A DNA stretch of 64,000 bases. Source: Arthrobacter sp. TPD3018. GTDB lineage: Bacteria; Pseudomonadota; Alphaproteobacteria; Sphingomonadales; Sphingomonadaceae. The stretch lies in assembly GCA_003075315.1 (NCBI GenBank), contig QDFQ01000001.1, positions 124,001 through 188,000 on the forward strand, given 5' to 3'. Under the pieces are notes generated by a model. It was not told the DNA's origin, ran no database searches, and saw nothing but the letters and a program-made list of their open reading frames with translations. A program made the position numbers and the translations under genes. Within the stretch, counting starts at the first letter, position 1. The number at the start of each line of letters is the position of its first letter. Below, piece after piece: positions 19,020-27,009 of this stretch.

Positions 19020-19200
19020 GCGCGACGCTTTACGACAGATGGCCGTGCGGGGAAGAGACCTCCGCGGGATGGCGGCGATTGTAAGCACGTGCGCCGCCTG
19101 CGTGGCAAGCTTGAAGCCGCGGCGTCGCCATGCGAAGGCTTGCGCGAACGCGGCCGCTGACGGCCCTTGGCACCTATAGGGAGCGGTTGCGGCCAGGCGC

Positions 19201-19911
19201 ATGGCAAATATCGTGCAGTTCGAAAATGTTGGGCTGCGGTACGGCACCGGGCAGGAAACGCTGTCCGATATCAGCTTCACGCTGACCAGCGGCGCCTTCT
19301 ACTTCCTCACCGGGGCGAGCGGCGCGGGCAAGACCTCGCTGCTGAAGCTTCTCTACCTCGCACAGCGGCCCAGCCGCGGCATCATCCGTCTGTTCGGCGA
19401 GGATGCGGTGACGATGCCGCGCGCGCGCCTGCCCGGCTTTCGCCGCCGCATCGGCGTCGTCTTCCAGGATTTCCGGCTCGTGCCGCACCTGTCCGCCTGG
19501 GACAATATCGCGCTGCCCCTGCGGGTCGCCGGGGTGGAGGAAGCCGATATCGAACAGCCGGTGCGCGAAATGCTCGCCTGGGTCGGGCTGGCCGACCGTG
19601 CCGGCGCGCGGCCCGCGACGCTGTCGGGCGGCGAGCAGCAGCGCGTCGCCATCGCCCGCGCGGTGATCGGCCGCCCGGAAGTGCTGGTGGCGGACGAACC
19701 GACCGGCAACGTCGATCCCGACATGGCCGATCGCCTGATCCATCTGTTCGAATCGCTCAACAAGCTGGGCACGACCGTCGTCGTCGCGACGCACGACCTG
19801 CACCTGCTCAGCCGCGTCGCGGGCGCGCAGATGATGCGGCTCGACAAGGGGCAGCTGCTCGATCCCACCGGTTCGCTGCGCTACCCGCCGACGCCGAAGG
19901 GCCTGGCATGA
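19201..19911 (+). CDS. ftsE: Cell division ATP-binding protein FtsE
   Basis: ATPase of the FtsEX complex, which works at the division septum and activates cell-wall hydrolases from the cytoplasmic side. It has 236 residues with Walker [14 protein letters not shown]-loop [15 protein letters not shown] signature [13 protein letters not shown], Walker [13 protein letters not shown] and the switch histidine in VVATHD. The stop overlaps the ftsX start (ATGA). The MacB/LolD class of ATPases is similar, but the direct pairing with a four-helix FtsX decides the call. Confidence 0.95.
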   Translation: MANIVQFENVGLRYGTGQETLSDISFTLTSGAFYFLTGASGAGKTSLLKLLYLAQRPSRGIIRLFGEDAVTMPRARLPGFRRRIGVVFQDFRLVPHLSAWDNIALPLRVAGVEEADIEQPVREMLAWVGLADRAGARPATLSGGEQQRVAIARAVIGRPEVLVADEPTGNVDPDMADRLIHLFESLNKLGTTVVVATHDLHLLSRVAGAQMMRLDKGQLLDPTGSLRYPPTPKGLA

Positions 19912-20792
19912 GCGCGGGCGGCACCAACCGCGCCGACCGCCGCGTGCTCGACGAGGCCGGCGGCTTTCGCGCGATGACGGGGGTGATGGCGATCATGCTG
20001 TTCCTCACCCTGCTCGCCGCCGCGCTCGGCCTCGGCACGCGCCAGTCGGCGACGGCGCTCGAACGCCAGCTTGCCGGGCGGCTGACGGTGCAAGTGGTCG
20101 ATGGCAGCCCGGTCGCGCGCGATGCGGTCGCTGCGCGGATCCTCGCCGTGCTGCGCGCGCTGCCCGACGTGCGCCGCGCGACGCCGGTGCCGCGCGCCGA
20201 GCTGATGCGTCTGCTCGAACCGTGGCTGGGACGCAGCGACGCCGATCCCGACCTGCCCGTGCCTGCGATGATCGACGTCGACCTGGCCGACGGCGCCGAC
20301 GCCGGCCGGATCGTCGCCGCGGTTCACGATATTAGCGCGACGGCGCGCATCGACCGGCACCAGCGGTGGATGTCGCCGGTCGGCAGCTTCCTCGACACAC
20401 TGACCTGGCTCGCGCTCGGCCTCGTCGCGCTGATGCTGGCGGCGACCGGCGCGGTCGTCGTCCTCGCAGCCCGCGCAGGGCTGGAGACGCATCGCGCGAC
20501 GATCGAGGTGATGCATATGCTCGGCGCAACCGACGTGCAGGTCGCGCGCCTGTTCCAGCGCCGCCTCGCGCTCGATGCGGCGATCGGCGGGGTGGCGGGC
20601 AGCGTCGCCGCGCTCGCCATGCTGCTGTTCCTCGCCACGCGCTTCGCCGCGCTGGGATCGCAATTGCTCAGCGGCATCACGCTGACCGTGGGCGACTGGG
20701 CGCTGCTGTTGCTGCTGCCGATCGGCTTCGTCCTGCTCGCCACCCTCATCGCGCGGGTGACGATCGTCGCGGCGCTGCGGCGGACGCTATGA
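19908..20792 (+). CDS. ftsX: Cell division protein FtsX
   Basis: Membrane partner of FtsE (294 residues). There is one hydrophobic helix near residue 30 (MAIMLFLTLLAAALG), then a periplasmic domain of about 130 residues (LTVQVVDGSPVARDAV...), then three helices in the C-terminal half. The FtsX landmark RATIEVMHMLGATDVQVARLF between helices 2 and 3 is clear. The gene overlaps ftsE by 4 bases and is followed 13 bases later by a YdcF-like gene and plsC, a chain that is probably one transcript. Confidence 0.94.
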   Translation: MSAGGTNRADRRVLDEAGGFRAMTGVMAIMLFLTLLAAALGLGTRQSATALERQLAGRLTVQVVDGSPVARDAVAARILAVLRALPDVRRATPVPRAELMRLLEPWLGRSDADPDLPVPAMIDVDLADGADAGRIVAAVHDISATARIDRHQRWMSPVGSFLDTLTWLALGLVALMLAATGAVVVLAARAGLETHRATIEVMHMLGATDVQVARLFQRRLALDAAIGGVAGSVAALAMLLFLATRFAALGSQLLSGITLTVGDWALLLLLPIGFVLLATLIARVTIVAALRRTL

Positions 20793-20805
20793 TGGGGCGC
20801 ATCCT

Positions 20806-21342
20806 ATGATCGTCCGGCTGCTGGGGTTCGCCGCGCTCGGCTGGTGTCTGGGCTTTGCCGCCTTCATGCTGCTGCTGCCGCCGCCGCTCACCGGCAACAC
20901 CACCGATGCGATTGTGGTGCCGACCGGCGGCGCGGGGCGGATCGACCGCGGCATCGCGCTGTTGCAGGCGAAGCAGGCGCGACGGATGCTCGTCACCGGC
21001 GTCGCGCCCGGCGTGCGGCCGATCGACCTCGCCCGCACCTATCACACCTCGCCGGCGCTGTTCGCCTGCTGCATCGATCTGGGCGCCGACGCCGTCGATA
21101 CCCGTTCGAACGCCGAGGAGACCGCCGCCTGGGTCAAGACGCATGGTTATCGCACCGTCCGCCTCGTCACCTCCGACTGGCACGTGCCGCGCGCGCGGAT
21201 GGAACTGGCGGCGGTGCTGGGGCCGGGCGTCATCGTGATGGGCGATGGCGTGCCCAGCACGCCGCGGCTCGGCACGCTCGTCAACGAATACAACAAGCTG
21301 CTGCTGCGCCGCTTCGCGCTGTGGCTGGGGATCGGGGCATGA
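20806..21342 (+). CDS. YdcF family (DUF218) membrane-anchored protein
   Basis: A 178-residue DUF218 protein with an N-terminal membrane helix (LGFAALGWCLGFAAFMLLLP). The family motifs are TDAIVVPTGGAGRIDRGIALL, ARRMLVTGV, DTRSNAEETAAWV and VRLVTSDWHVPRARMEL. SanA and ElyC, which affect the cell-envelope barrier, belong to this fold, so an envelope role is likely but not proved. It lies 13 bases after ftsX and overlaps the acyltransferase gene by 4 bases. The tight ftsE-ftsX-ydcF-plsC order suggests coordinated envelope growth. Confidence 0.9.
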   Translation: MIVRLLGFAALGWCLGFAAFMLLLPPPLTGNTTDAIVVPTGGAGRIDRGIALLQAKQARRMLVTGVAPGVRPIDLARTYHTSPALFACCIDLGADAVDTRSNAEETAAWVKTHGYRTVRLVTSDWHVPRARMELAAVLGPGVIVMGDGVPSTPRLGTLVNEYNKLLLRRFALWLGIGA

Positions 21343-22022
21343 ACCGCCTGCGTACGTTGCTCTTTTCGCTGTTCTTCTACGGTCTGTCGGTGCCGATCGT
21401 GCTGGCCGTGCCCGTGTCGGCGCTCTTCGGCCGGCGCGCAGTGATGCGGCATGCGCATGTCTGGGCGCAGATGCACCGGCTGCTCTATCGCACCATCATG
21501 GGCATCCGCGTCGTCGTGGAGGGGCAGCGCCCGGCAGGCCCCGTCTTCTACGCCGCCAAGCATCAGGCGATGTTCGAAACGCTGGAGCTGCAATTGCTGC
21601 TCGGCGGCCCGGCGATGGTCATCAAGCGCGAACTCAGCCGCATCCCCTTCTGGGGCTGGGCGGCGTTGCAATATGGCGGCATCGTCGCCGACCGCGAGGC
21701 GTCGGCGACCGCACTCCGCGCCATGATGCGCGATGCCAAGGCGCTGAAGGCGGAAGGCCGCTCGATCCTGATCTACCCCGAGGGCACGCGCGTCGCGCCG
21801 GGCGAACGGCCACCGCTGCAATCGGGCTTCGCCGGCCTGTATCGCGCGCTGGGCATGCCCTGTGTGCCCGTGGCGCTGAACACCGGTGTGGTCTGGCCCC
21901 GGCATGGGCCCAAGCGCCCGGGCGTGGTGACGATCCGTATCGGCGACGTCATCCCCGCCGGCCTGCCCCGCGACGCAATCGAGGCGCGCGTCCACGCGGC
22001 GATCAACGTGCTGGACGTGTAG
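21339..22022 (+). CDS. 1-acyl-sn-glycerol-3-phosphate acyltransferase (PlsC-like)
   Basis: A lysophospholipid acyltransferase (227 residues) that would make phosphatidic acid for membrane lipids. The catalytic block reads KHQAMFETLEL, so it has H-x4-E in place of the usual H-x4-D, a variant seen in many alphaproteobacterial PlsC proteins. The substrate-binding block is LIYPEGTRVAPGE, and VPVALNTGVVWPR gives the later motif. An N-terminal hydrophobic helix should anchor it to the inner membrane. It is the last gene of the ftsEX chain and is followed by a long inverted repeat. Confidence 0.9.
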   Translation: MNRLRTLLFSLFFYGLSVPIVLAVPVSALFGRRAVMRHAHVWAQMHRLLYRTIMGIRVVVEGQRPAGPVFYAAKHQAMFETLELQLLLGGPAMVIKRELSRIPFWGWAALQYGGIVADREASATALRAMMRDAKALKAEGRSILIYPEGTRVAPGERPPLQSGFAGLYRALGMPCVPVALNTGVVWPRHGPKRPGVVTIRIGDVIPAGLPRDAIEARVHAAINVLDV

Positions 22023-22110
22023 GATCGGGTTGCCGGCAAGTGGCTGGCAACATGGGTGAATTGCTGAGGGTCTGTCCTACAGCCGTTCCGCCAACTACAG
22101 CCCTTGGCTC

Positions 22111-22187
22111 CGTCATTGCGAGCGGAGCGAAGCAATCCAGAGCCGGACCAGGACGCCTTGGATTGCTTCGCTTCGCTCGCGATGACG
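22111..22187. repeat. Long inverted repeat (GTCATTGCGAGC family), copy 2
   Basis: The same element as at 6454, with the shared centre CCAGAGCCGGACCAGGAC. Its arms are GAGCGAAGCAATCC and GGATTGCTTCGCTTC, differing from copy 1 at several places that change on both sides so that pairing is kept. It fills the gap between converging plsC and tyrA. Confidence 0.75.
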
Positions 22188-22286
22188 GCTGCGGCTCTGT
22201 CTCATCCCCACAGAAACCGAAACGATAGGCCTCGAACGTTTCCGTTCAGGTGTTCATGTTGTCTAGGTTGCCGTTCGCGGAAAGCC

Positions 22287-23192
22287 TCAGTGGCTCCGCC
22301 CGAAGTCCGGCTTGGCGTCATCCTGCCCCTGTTCGATGATCGACCGGCGGATCGCCCGCGTCCGGGTGAACAGGTCGAACAGCTGGTCGCCGTCGCCCCA
22401 GCGGATCGCACGTTGCAGCATCGTCACGTCCTCGGTCAGCCGCTGGAGGATCTCCAGCACCGCCTCGCGATTGTTCAGGAACACGTCGCGCCACATCGTC
22501 GGATCGGACGCGGCGATGCGGGTGAAGTCGCGGAAACCCCCCGCCGAAAATTTGATCACCTCACTCTGCGTCACCTCTTCCAGGTCGCTGGCGGTGCCGA
22601 CGATCGAATAGGCGATCAGGTGCGGCACATGGCTGGTCACCGCCAGCACCAGGTCGTGATGCTTGGGCGTCATCACCTCGACCTGCGCACCCAGCGCCTC
22701 CCAGAAGGCGCGCAGGCGTAGCGTCGGCGCTTCGGGCGTACCCTCTTCGGGGGTCAGGATGCACCAGCGTCCGCGGAACAGCGTCGCGAACCCGGCCTCC
22801 GGCCCGCTATGCTCGGTGCCGGCGACCGGATGGCCTGGTACGATCGTCGCGTGCGGCAGCACGGCGCGCAGTGCGGCGAGGACGCTCTCCTTCGACCCAC
22901 CGACATCGCTGACGATCGCGTCCGCGGACAGGTCGTCGGCGAACTCCGCCGCCACCGCGCCCATCGCGCCGACCGGCACGCACAGCATGACGAGATCGGC
23001 ATCGATCACCGCCGCGCCCGCCGTGTCGGCGATGTCATCGGCTAGCTCGATCCGCTCGGCGATGCTGCGCACCTCGGGCGATGCGTCGTAACCGGTGATC
23101 CGCACCGTCGGCATATGCGCCCGCACCGCGCGCGCCACCGACGACCCGATCAGCCCCAGCCCGATGATCGTGACGCGGGCGAAAGGGAGCAT
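22287..23192 (-). CDS. tyrA: Prephenate/arogenate (cyclohexadienyl) dehydrogenase
   Basis: NAD(P)-dependent enzyme of tyrosine synthesis (301 residues) that oxidises and decarboxylates prephenate or arogenate. The dinucleotide-binding motif GLGLIGSSVARAV is at residues 10-22. The conserved VSDVGGSKESV, PGHPVAGTEHSGPEAG and TSHVPHLIAYSI blocks are present, the last two carrying the catalytic histidine and substrate contacts. No chorismate mutase or ACT domain is fused. The start overlaps the hisC stop by one base. A tyrC-hisH pair of this type is known from Zymomonas, where the aminotransferase also serves the aromatic pathway. Confidence 0.92.
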   Translation of the reverse strand: MLPFARVTIIGLGLIGSSVARAVRAHMPTVRITGYDASPEVRSIAERIELADDIADTAGAAVIDADLVMLCVPVGAMGAVAAEFADDLSADAIVSDVGGSKESVLAALRAVLPHATIVPGHPVAGTEHSGPEAGFATLFRGRWCILTPEEGTPEAPTLRLRAFWEALGAQVEVMTPKHHDLVLAVTSHVPHLIAYSIVGTASDLEEVTQSEVIKFSAGGFRDFTRIAASDPTMWRDVFLNNREAVLEILQRLTEDVTMLQRAIRWGDGDQLFDLFTRTRAIRRSIIEQGQDDAKPDFGRSH

Positions 23193-24298
23193 CAGCCGGC
23201 CTTTTCCACCTCGGCGCGCAGCACGTCGACCACCGCGCGCATCTCGTCTTCGGTGCCGATCGTGATGCGCAGCCCGTGGGGAAGCCCCTGGCCCGGCAGC
23301 CAGCGCGTCGCATAGCCCGCCGCCATCAGCGCTTTATACGCCTCTTCCGCGGTCAGAGTGCCCTCGAACAGCACCAGCACGAAATTGGCCTTGCTCGGCA
23401 CCGCGCGCAGGCCCGGCAGCGCATCGACCTGTTCGCTGAACCACCCGCGCCACTGGCGGTTATGCTCGCGGCTGTGCGTGACGAAGGCCGCATCGTTCAA
23501 CGCGGCGATCGCGGCGGCCTGCGCCCCGATGCTGAACGCGAACGGCGCGCGGATGCGGTGCATCGCATTGATGATCTCCGCCGACGCATAGCCCCAGCCG
23601 ACCCGCTCGGAGGCGAGGCCGAAAATCTTGGAGAAGGTGCGCGTCACCAGCACGTTGGACTGCGTGCGCGCCAGCTCCAGCCCGCCGTCGTCGTCCTCCG
23701 GCTCCAGATATTCGGTATAGGCCTGGTCGAGTACCAGCAGCACTGACTTGGGCAGCCCGGCGTGGAGCCGTGCGATCTCCTCGCGGGTCGTATAGGTGCC
23801 GGTCGGATTGTTCGGGTTGGCGACGAACACGACCTTGGTCTTGTCGGTCACCGCAGCCAGGATCGCGTCGACGTCGGTCGCATAGTCGCGATCGGCGACG
23901 ATCACCGGCGTCGCGCCGACGCGCCGCGTCGCGATCTCGTACACCGCAAAGCCGTAGCGGACGTGGATGATCTCGTCGCCCGGCCCGGCGAAGGTGCCGG
24001 CGGCCAGGTGCAACACCTCGTCCGACCCGGTGCCATAGATCAGCCGCTCCGCCTCGACGCCGTAATGGCTGGCGAGCGCGCCGCGCAGGTCAACCGCCGC
24101 GGCGTCGGGATAGCGTTCCAGATGCTCCGCCGCATCGCGATACGCCGCGCGCGCGCCCTCGGGCGTGCCGAACGGATTCTCGTTCGACGACAGCTTGACG
24201 ACCTTGCGGCCGTCCTCGCTGGTGGCGCGACCGGGGATGTAGGGGGCGATGCCCAGGATCCAGGGCTTCGGCGCGGGGGCGGTTGTGGTGTCCGACAT
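23192..24298 (-). CDS. hisC: Histidinol-phosphate aminotransferase
   Basis: PLP-dependent class I/II aminotransferase (368 residues) that converts imidazole-acetol phosphate and glutamate to histidinol phosphate. The PLP lysine is Lys224 in TRTFSKIFGLASERVGWG, and the cofactor contacts NPNNPTGTY and LDQAYTEY are clear. The N-terminal KLSSNENPFG is the HisC signature. Because the gene is fused by overlap to tyrA, it may also transaminate aromatic keto acids such as prephenate; that is inference from known tyrosine-pathway pairs. The ATG at 24298 is chosen because it opens about 20 residues before the first conserved block. Confidence 0.92.
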   Translation of the reverse strand: MSDTTTAPAPKPWILGIAPYIPGRATSEDGRKVVKLSSNENPFGTPEGARAAYRDAAEHLERYPDAAAVDLRGALASHYGVEAERLIYGTGSDEVLHLAAGTFAGPGDEIIHVRYGFAVYEIATRRVGATPVIVADRDYATDVDAILAAVTDKTKVVFVANPNNPTGTYTTREEIARLHAGLPKSVLLVLDQAYTEYLEPEDDDGGLELARTQSNVLVTRTFSKIFGLASERVGWGYASAEIINAMHRIRAPFAFSIGAQAAAIAALNDAAFVTHSREHNRQWRGWFSEQVDALPGLRAVPSKANFVLVLFEGTLTAEEAYKALMAAGYATRWLPGQGLPHGLRITIGTEDEMRAVVDVLRAEVEKAG

Positions 24299-24373
24299 GG
24301 CCGCGAGCCTTAGCGGGGCGGCGCCGACGTTGACAACTTGCTTCCACGCGCCCCCCGCCGTAGCGATGCGCCC

Positions 24374-25504
24374 ATGAGCGAGGATGTGCGTTTCGGCTGC
24401 GGGCGACAGGCGACGCTGCCGGGGCCGCTGCGCCTCGATGGCGGTACGTTGCTGTCGCCGGTCGAGATCGCCTACGAAACCTATGGCACGCTCGATGCCG
24501 ATGGCGGCAATGCGATCCTGATCTGCCACGCGCTGACCGGCGACCAGCACGTCGCCTCCACCCATCCGCGCACCGGCAAGCCCGGCTGGTGGACGCGCCT
24601 CGTCGGCCCGGGCAAGCCGATCGATCCGGCGCGCGATTTCGTGATCTGCTCGAACGTCATCGGCAGCTGCATGGGGTCGTCGGGCCCGGCGAGCATCAAC
24701 CCCGCCACGGGGCGCCCCTGGGGCATGGCCTTCCCGGTCATCACCATCCGCGACATGGTGCGCGCGCAGGCCATGCTGCTCGACCATCTCGGCGTCGCAC
24801 GGTTGAAGGCCGTCGTCGGCGGCTCGATGGGGGGCATGCAGGCGCTCAGCTGGGCGGCGACCTTCCCGACCCGCGTCGCCGCCGCGGTCGTCATCGCCTC
24901 GACCGCGCGCCATTCCGCGCAGAACATCGCCTTTCACGAGGTCGGCCGCCAGGCGATCATGGCCGATCCCAAATGGCGCGGCGGCGATTATTACGACGGC
25001 GATCCCCCCGCCGCCGGCCTCGCCGTCGCGCGTATGGCCGCGCACATCACCTATCTGTCCGAAGCCGGCCTCACCGAAAAGTTTGGCCGCCGCCTGCAAG
25101 CGCGCCCCGGCAAGCAGGACGGCGCCAAGAGCTTCGGCTTCGACGCCGATTTCCAGGTCGAGAGCTATCTGCGCCATCAGGGCCTTGCCTTCGTCGACCG
25201 GTTCGACGCCAACAGCTACCTCTACATCACCCGCGCGCTCGACTATTTCGATTTGGCCGAGGAACATGGCGGCCTGCTCGCCAACGCCTTCCGCGGCACG
25301 GCGACGCGCTTCTGCCTCGTCAGCTTCGACACCGACTGGCTCTACCCGACGCTCGAATCGCGCAACATCGTCGCCGCGCTCAACGCCGCGGGCGCGCCGG
25401 TCAGCTTCGTCGAACTCTCCAGCCCCTATGGCCACGACGCCTTCCTGCTCGACGCGCCCGAGATGAACCGCGTGATCGACGGCTTCCTGAAGGGCGGGCG
25501 ATGA
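24374..25504 (+). CDS. metX: Homoserine O-acyltransferase MetX
   Basis: Alpha/beta-hydrolase-fold enzyme (376 residues) that acylates homoserine as the first committed step of methionine synthesis. The nucleophile is Ser151 in [12 protein letters not shown], with the acid aspartate in SFDTDWLYP and the histidine in [12 protein letters not shown]. The segment [17 protein letters not shown] is typical of the MetX type, and SSGPASINP has been linked to succinyl- versus acetyl-CoA choice, so the acyl donor should be left open. It is followed by GNAT and metW genes with 3-4-base overlaps. No SAM riboswitch is recognisable in the 75-base upstream gap. Confidence 0.93.
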   Translation: MSEDVRFGCGRQATLPGPLRLDGGTLLSPVEIAYETYGTLDADGGNAILICHALTGDQHVASTHPRTGKPGWWTRLVGPGKPIDPARDFVICSNVIGSCMGSSGPASINPATGRPWGMAFPVITIRDMVRAQAMLLDHLGVARLKAVVGGSMGGMQALSWAATFPTRVAAAVVIASTARHSAQNIAFHEVGRQAIMADPKWRGGDYYDGDPPAAGLAVARMAAHITYLSEAGLTEKFGRRLQARPGKQDGAKSFGFDADFQVESYLRHQGLAFVDRFDANSYLYITRALDYFDLAEEHGGLLANAFRGTATRFCLVSFDTDWLYPTLESRNIVAALNAAGAPVSFVELSSPYGHDAFLLDAPEMNRVIDGFLKGGR

Positions 25505-25932
25505 TGGATCTCGACGACGACAAAGCGCGACTCGACATCGTGCGTATCCACGGCTGGCTTGCGTCTAGCTATTGGTCGCCGGGGATCGAGCGCTCGCTGG
25601 TCGAACGCGCCGTCGCCGGCTCGCACTGCCTTGGCGCCTATGCTGGCGGCGAGCAGATCGGTTTTGCCCGCGCGATCACCGATCACGCGACCTTCGCCTG
25701 GATCGCCGACGTCTGGGTCGACGACGCTGTCCGCGGACAGGGACTGGGCCGGCGCATGGTCGGCTGGTTCGTCGATCATCCTGCCTTTGCCGGTATCCGC
25801 CGCATCGGCCTCGTCACCGCGGACGCGCATGGCGTGTACGAAGCGCTTGGCTTCCACGCGTTGCTCCGTCCCGATCGCTACATGGAGCGCTTGTCGCCAG
25901 AAGCCGCCACGTTGCTGAGGGCCGCGTCATGA
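25501..25932 (+). CDS. GNAT family N-acetyltransferase
   Basis: A 143-residue GNAT-fold acetyltransferase. The acetyl-CoA loop is [18 protein letters not shown], following the beta-4 strand FAWIADVWV, and the C-terminal [20 protein letters not shown] is the usual ending. The start ATGATG overlaps the metX stop, and the stop overlaps the metW start, so it sits inside the methionine operon. Position between metX and metW is unusual, as these two are often directly adjacent, and it may mean the acetyltransferase acts on a methionine or homoserine pathway compound; the substrate is unknown. Confidence 0.9.
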   Translation: MMDLDDDKARLDIVRIHGWLASSYWSPGIERSLVERAVAGSHCLGAYAGGEQIGFARAITDHATFAWIADVWVDDAVRGQGLGRRMVGWFVDHPAFAGIRRIGLVTADAHGVYEALGFHALLRPDRYMERLSPEAATLLRAAS

Positions 25933-26516
25933 CCCTGCGCCCCGACCTCGCCGTCATCGCCGAGCACGTCGCGACGGGATCGCGCGTGCTCGACATCGGC
26001 TGCGGCGATGGCGCGCTGATGGCGGCGTTGCGCGACCAGCGCGGTTGCGACGCGCGCGGGCTGGAGCTCGACGCGAGCAATGTTGCGGCGGCGGTGGGGC
26101 GCGGGCTGTCGGTGATCCAGGGCGACGCCGATATCGATTTGGCCGCTTATCCCGATCGCAGCTTCGATTATGCGATCCTCAGCCAGACGCTGCAGACCGC
26201 GCGGGCGCCTGACGTCGTGCTCGATCATCTGCTCCGCATCGGCCGGCGTGCGTTCGTCAGCTTCCCCAATTTCGCGCAATGGCGCATCCGCCTGTCGCTG
26301 CTGTGGGGTGGGCGGATGCCGGTGACGCGGCAATTGCCCGAACAATGGTATGACACCCCCAATATCCACCACGTCACGATCGACGACTTCCGCGCCTTCC
26401 TGAAAGCGCGCGGCGTGACCGTGGAGGGGGCATGGTTTCTGTCGGGCGACCGGCAACGCAGTTCGGCAGCGGCCAACTTGCTGGCACAACATGCGGTTTT
26501 CCTATTGCGGCGTTGA
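25929..26516 (+). CDS. metW: Methionine biosynthesis protein MetW
   Basis: A methyltransferase-fold protein (195 residues) that works with MetX in methionine synthesis in many proteobacteria. The motif VLDIGCGDGALMAALRD is followed by the MetW-specific blocks ARGLELDASNVAAAVGRGLSVIQGDAD, YAILSQTLQTARAP and FVSFPNFAQWRIRL. GGRMPVTRQLPEQWYDTPNIHH is diagnostic of the family. It overlaps the GNAT gene by 4 bases and closes the metX operon. Confidence 0.95.
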   Translation: MTLRPDLAVIAEHVATGSRVLDIGCGDGALMAALRDQRGCDARGLELDASNVAAAVGRGLSVIQGDADIDLAAYPDRSFDYAILSQTLQTARAPDVVLDHLLRIGRRAFVSFPNFAQWRIRLSLLWGGRMPVTRQLPEQWYDTPNIHHVTIDDFRAFLKARGVTVEGAWFLSGDRQRSSAAANLLAQHAVFLLRR

Positions 26517-26554
26517 CGGTATGCGTCCGTATCGAACATAAACCCGTTCGGTTC

Positions 26555-26579
26555 GGAACAAACCTATGTGAAAGCGGTT
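26555..26579 (+). promoter_or_regulatory. EcfG-type general stress promoter
   Basis: GGAAC at 26555-26559 is followed after 16 bases by GGTT at 26576-26579. The alphaproteobacterial general-stress sigma factor EcfG recognises GGAAC-N16/17-CGTT, so the -35 box and spacing match exactly and one base of the -10 differs. The start codon of the receiver gene is 22 bases further on. The downstream gene, a lone receiver beside an HWE kinase, is the kind of gene found in that regulon. Confidence 0.6.
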
Positions 26580-26601
26580 TCATGGCCCCGAGCCAGGATG
26601 G

Positions 26602-27009
26602 ATGATGACGAAAACCGCACTGATCGTCGAGGATGAGATTTTTGTCGCCCTCGACCTGGAGCGTATCCTGGTCGATGGCGGCTATCAGGTCGTCGGCATC
26701 GCCGCGGACGCGGAAAGCGCGTTGCAGGCGGCACCGGGCTGCGGCTTCGCCTTCGTCGACGTCAACCTGCGCGACGGGCCGACCGGTCCGCGCATCGCGG
26801 AGCAGATCGCGCGCGATTATGGCGTGAAGGTCGTCTTCGTCACCGCCAATCCGGCACAGATCGATTGCGGGCGCGACTGCGCGCTGGGCTATATCCGTAA
26901 ACCGTTCAGCGAATCGGCGATCCTCGCCGCAGCGGCTCTCGCGGCGGAAGGGCAGTCGCCCGCCGCCAACGACGATATCGTCCTGCTCGATTCGACCCGC
27001 CAGGCCTAA
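26602..27009 (+). CDS. Single-domain response regulator (CheY-like receiver)
   Basis: A 135-residue lone receiver domain with no output domain. The acidic pair Glu10-Asp11, phosphorylation site Asp53 in FAFVDVNLRDG, Thr81 in VVFVTANP and Lys100 in IRKPFSE are all in place. Receivers with this VFVTANP..RKPF pattern are typical partners of HWE-type kinases and resemble the receiver half of PhyR. An EcfG-type promoter lies just upstream. It faces an HWE kinase gene, overlapping it by 4 bases at the 3' ends. A role in general stress signalling, like SdrG-type regulators of sphingomonads, is inferred. Confidence 0.9.
   Translation: MMTKTALIVEDEIFVALDLERILVDGGYQVVGIAADAESALQAAPGCGFAFVDVNLRDGPTGPRIAEQIARDYGVKVVFVTANPAQIDCGRDCALGYIRKPFSESAILAAAALAAEGQSPAANDDIVLLDSTRQA

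Noticed and set aside
19161..19185. Sigma-54 promoter before ftsE (TTGGCAC)
   Set aside because: The -12 GC element is missing at the required spacing.
24330..24336. TTGACA as -35 box of a metX promoter
   Set aside because: No acceptable -10 hexamer at 16-18 bases spacing; the opposite reading (TTGTCA-N18-TAAGGC for hisC) is only weak as well.
24299..24373. SAM-II type riboswitch before metX
   Set aside because: The gap of 75 bases does not show the SAM-II pseudoknot pattern, and metX starts too close to the hisC start.
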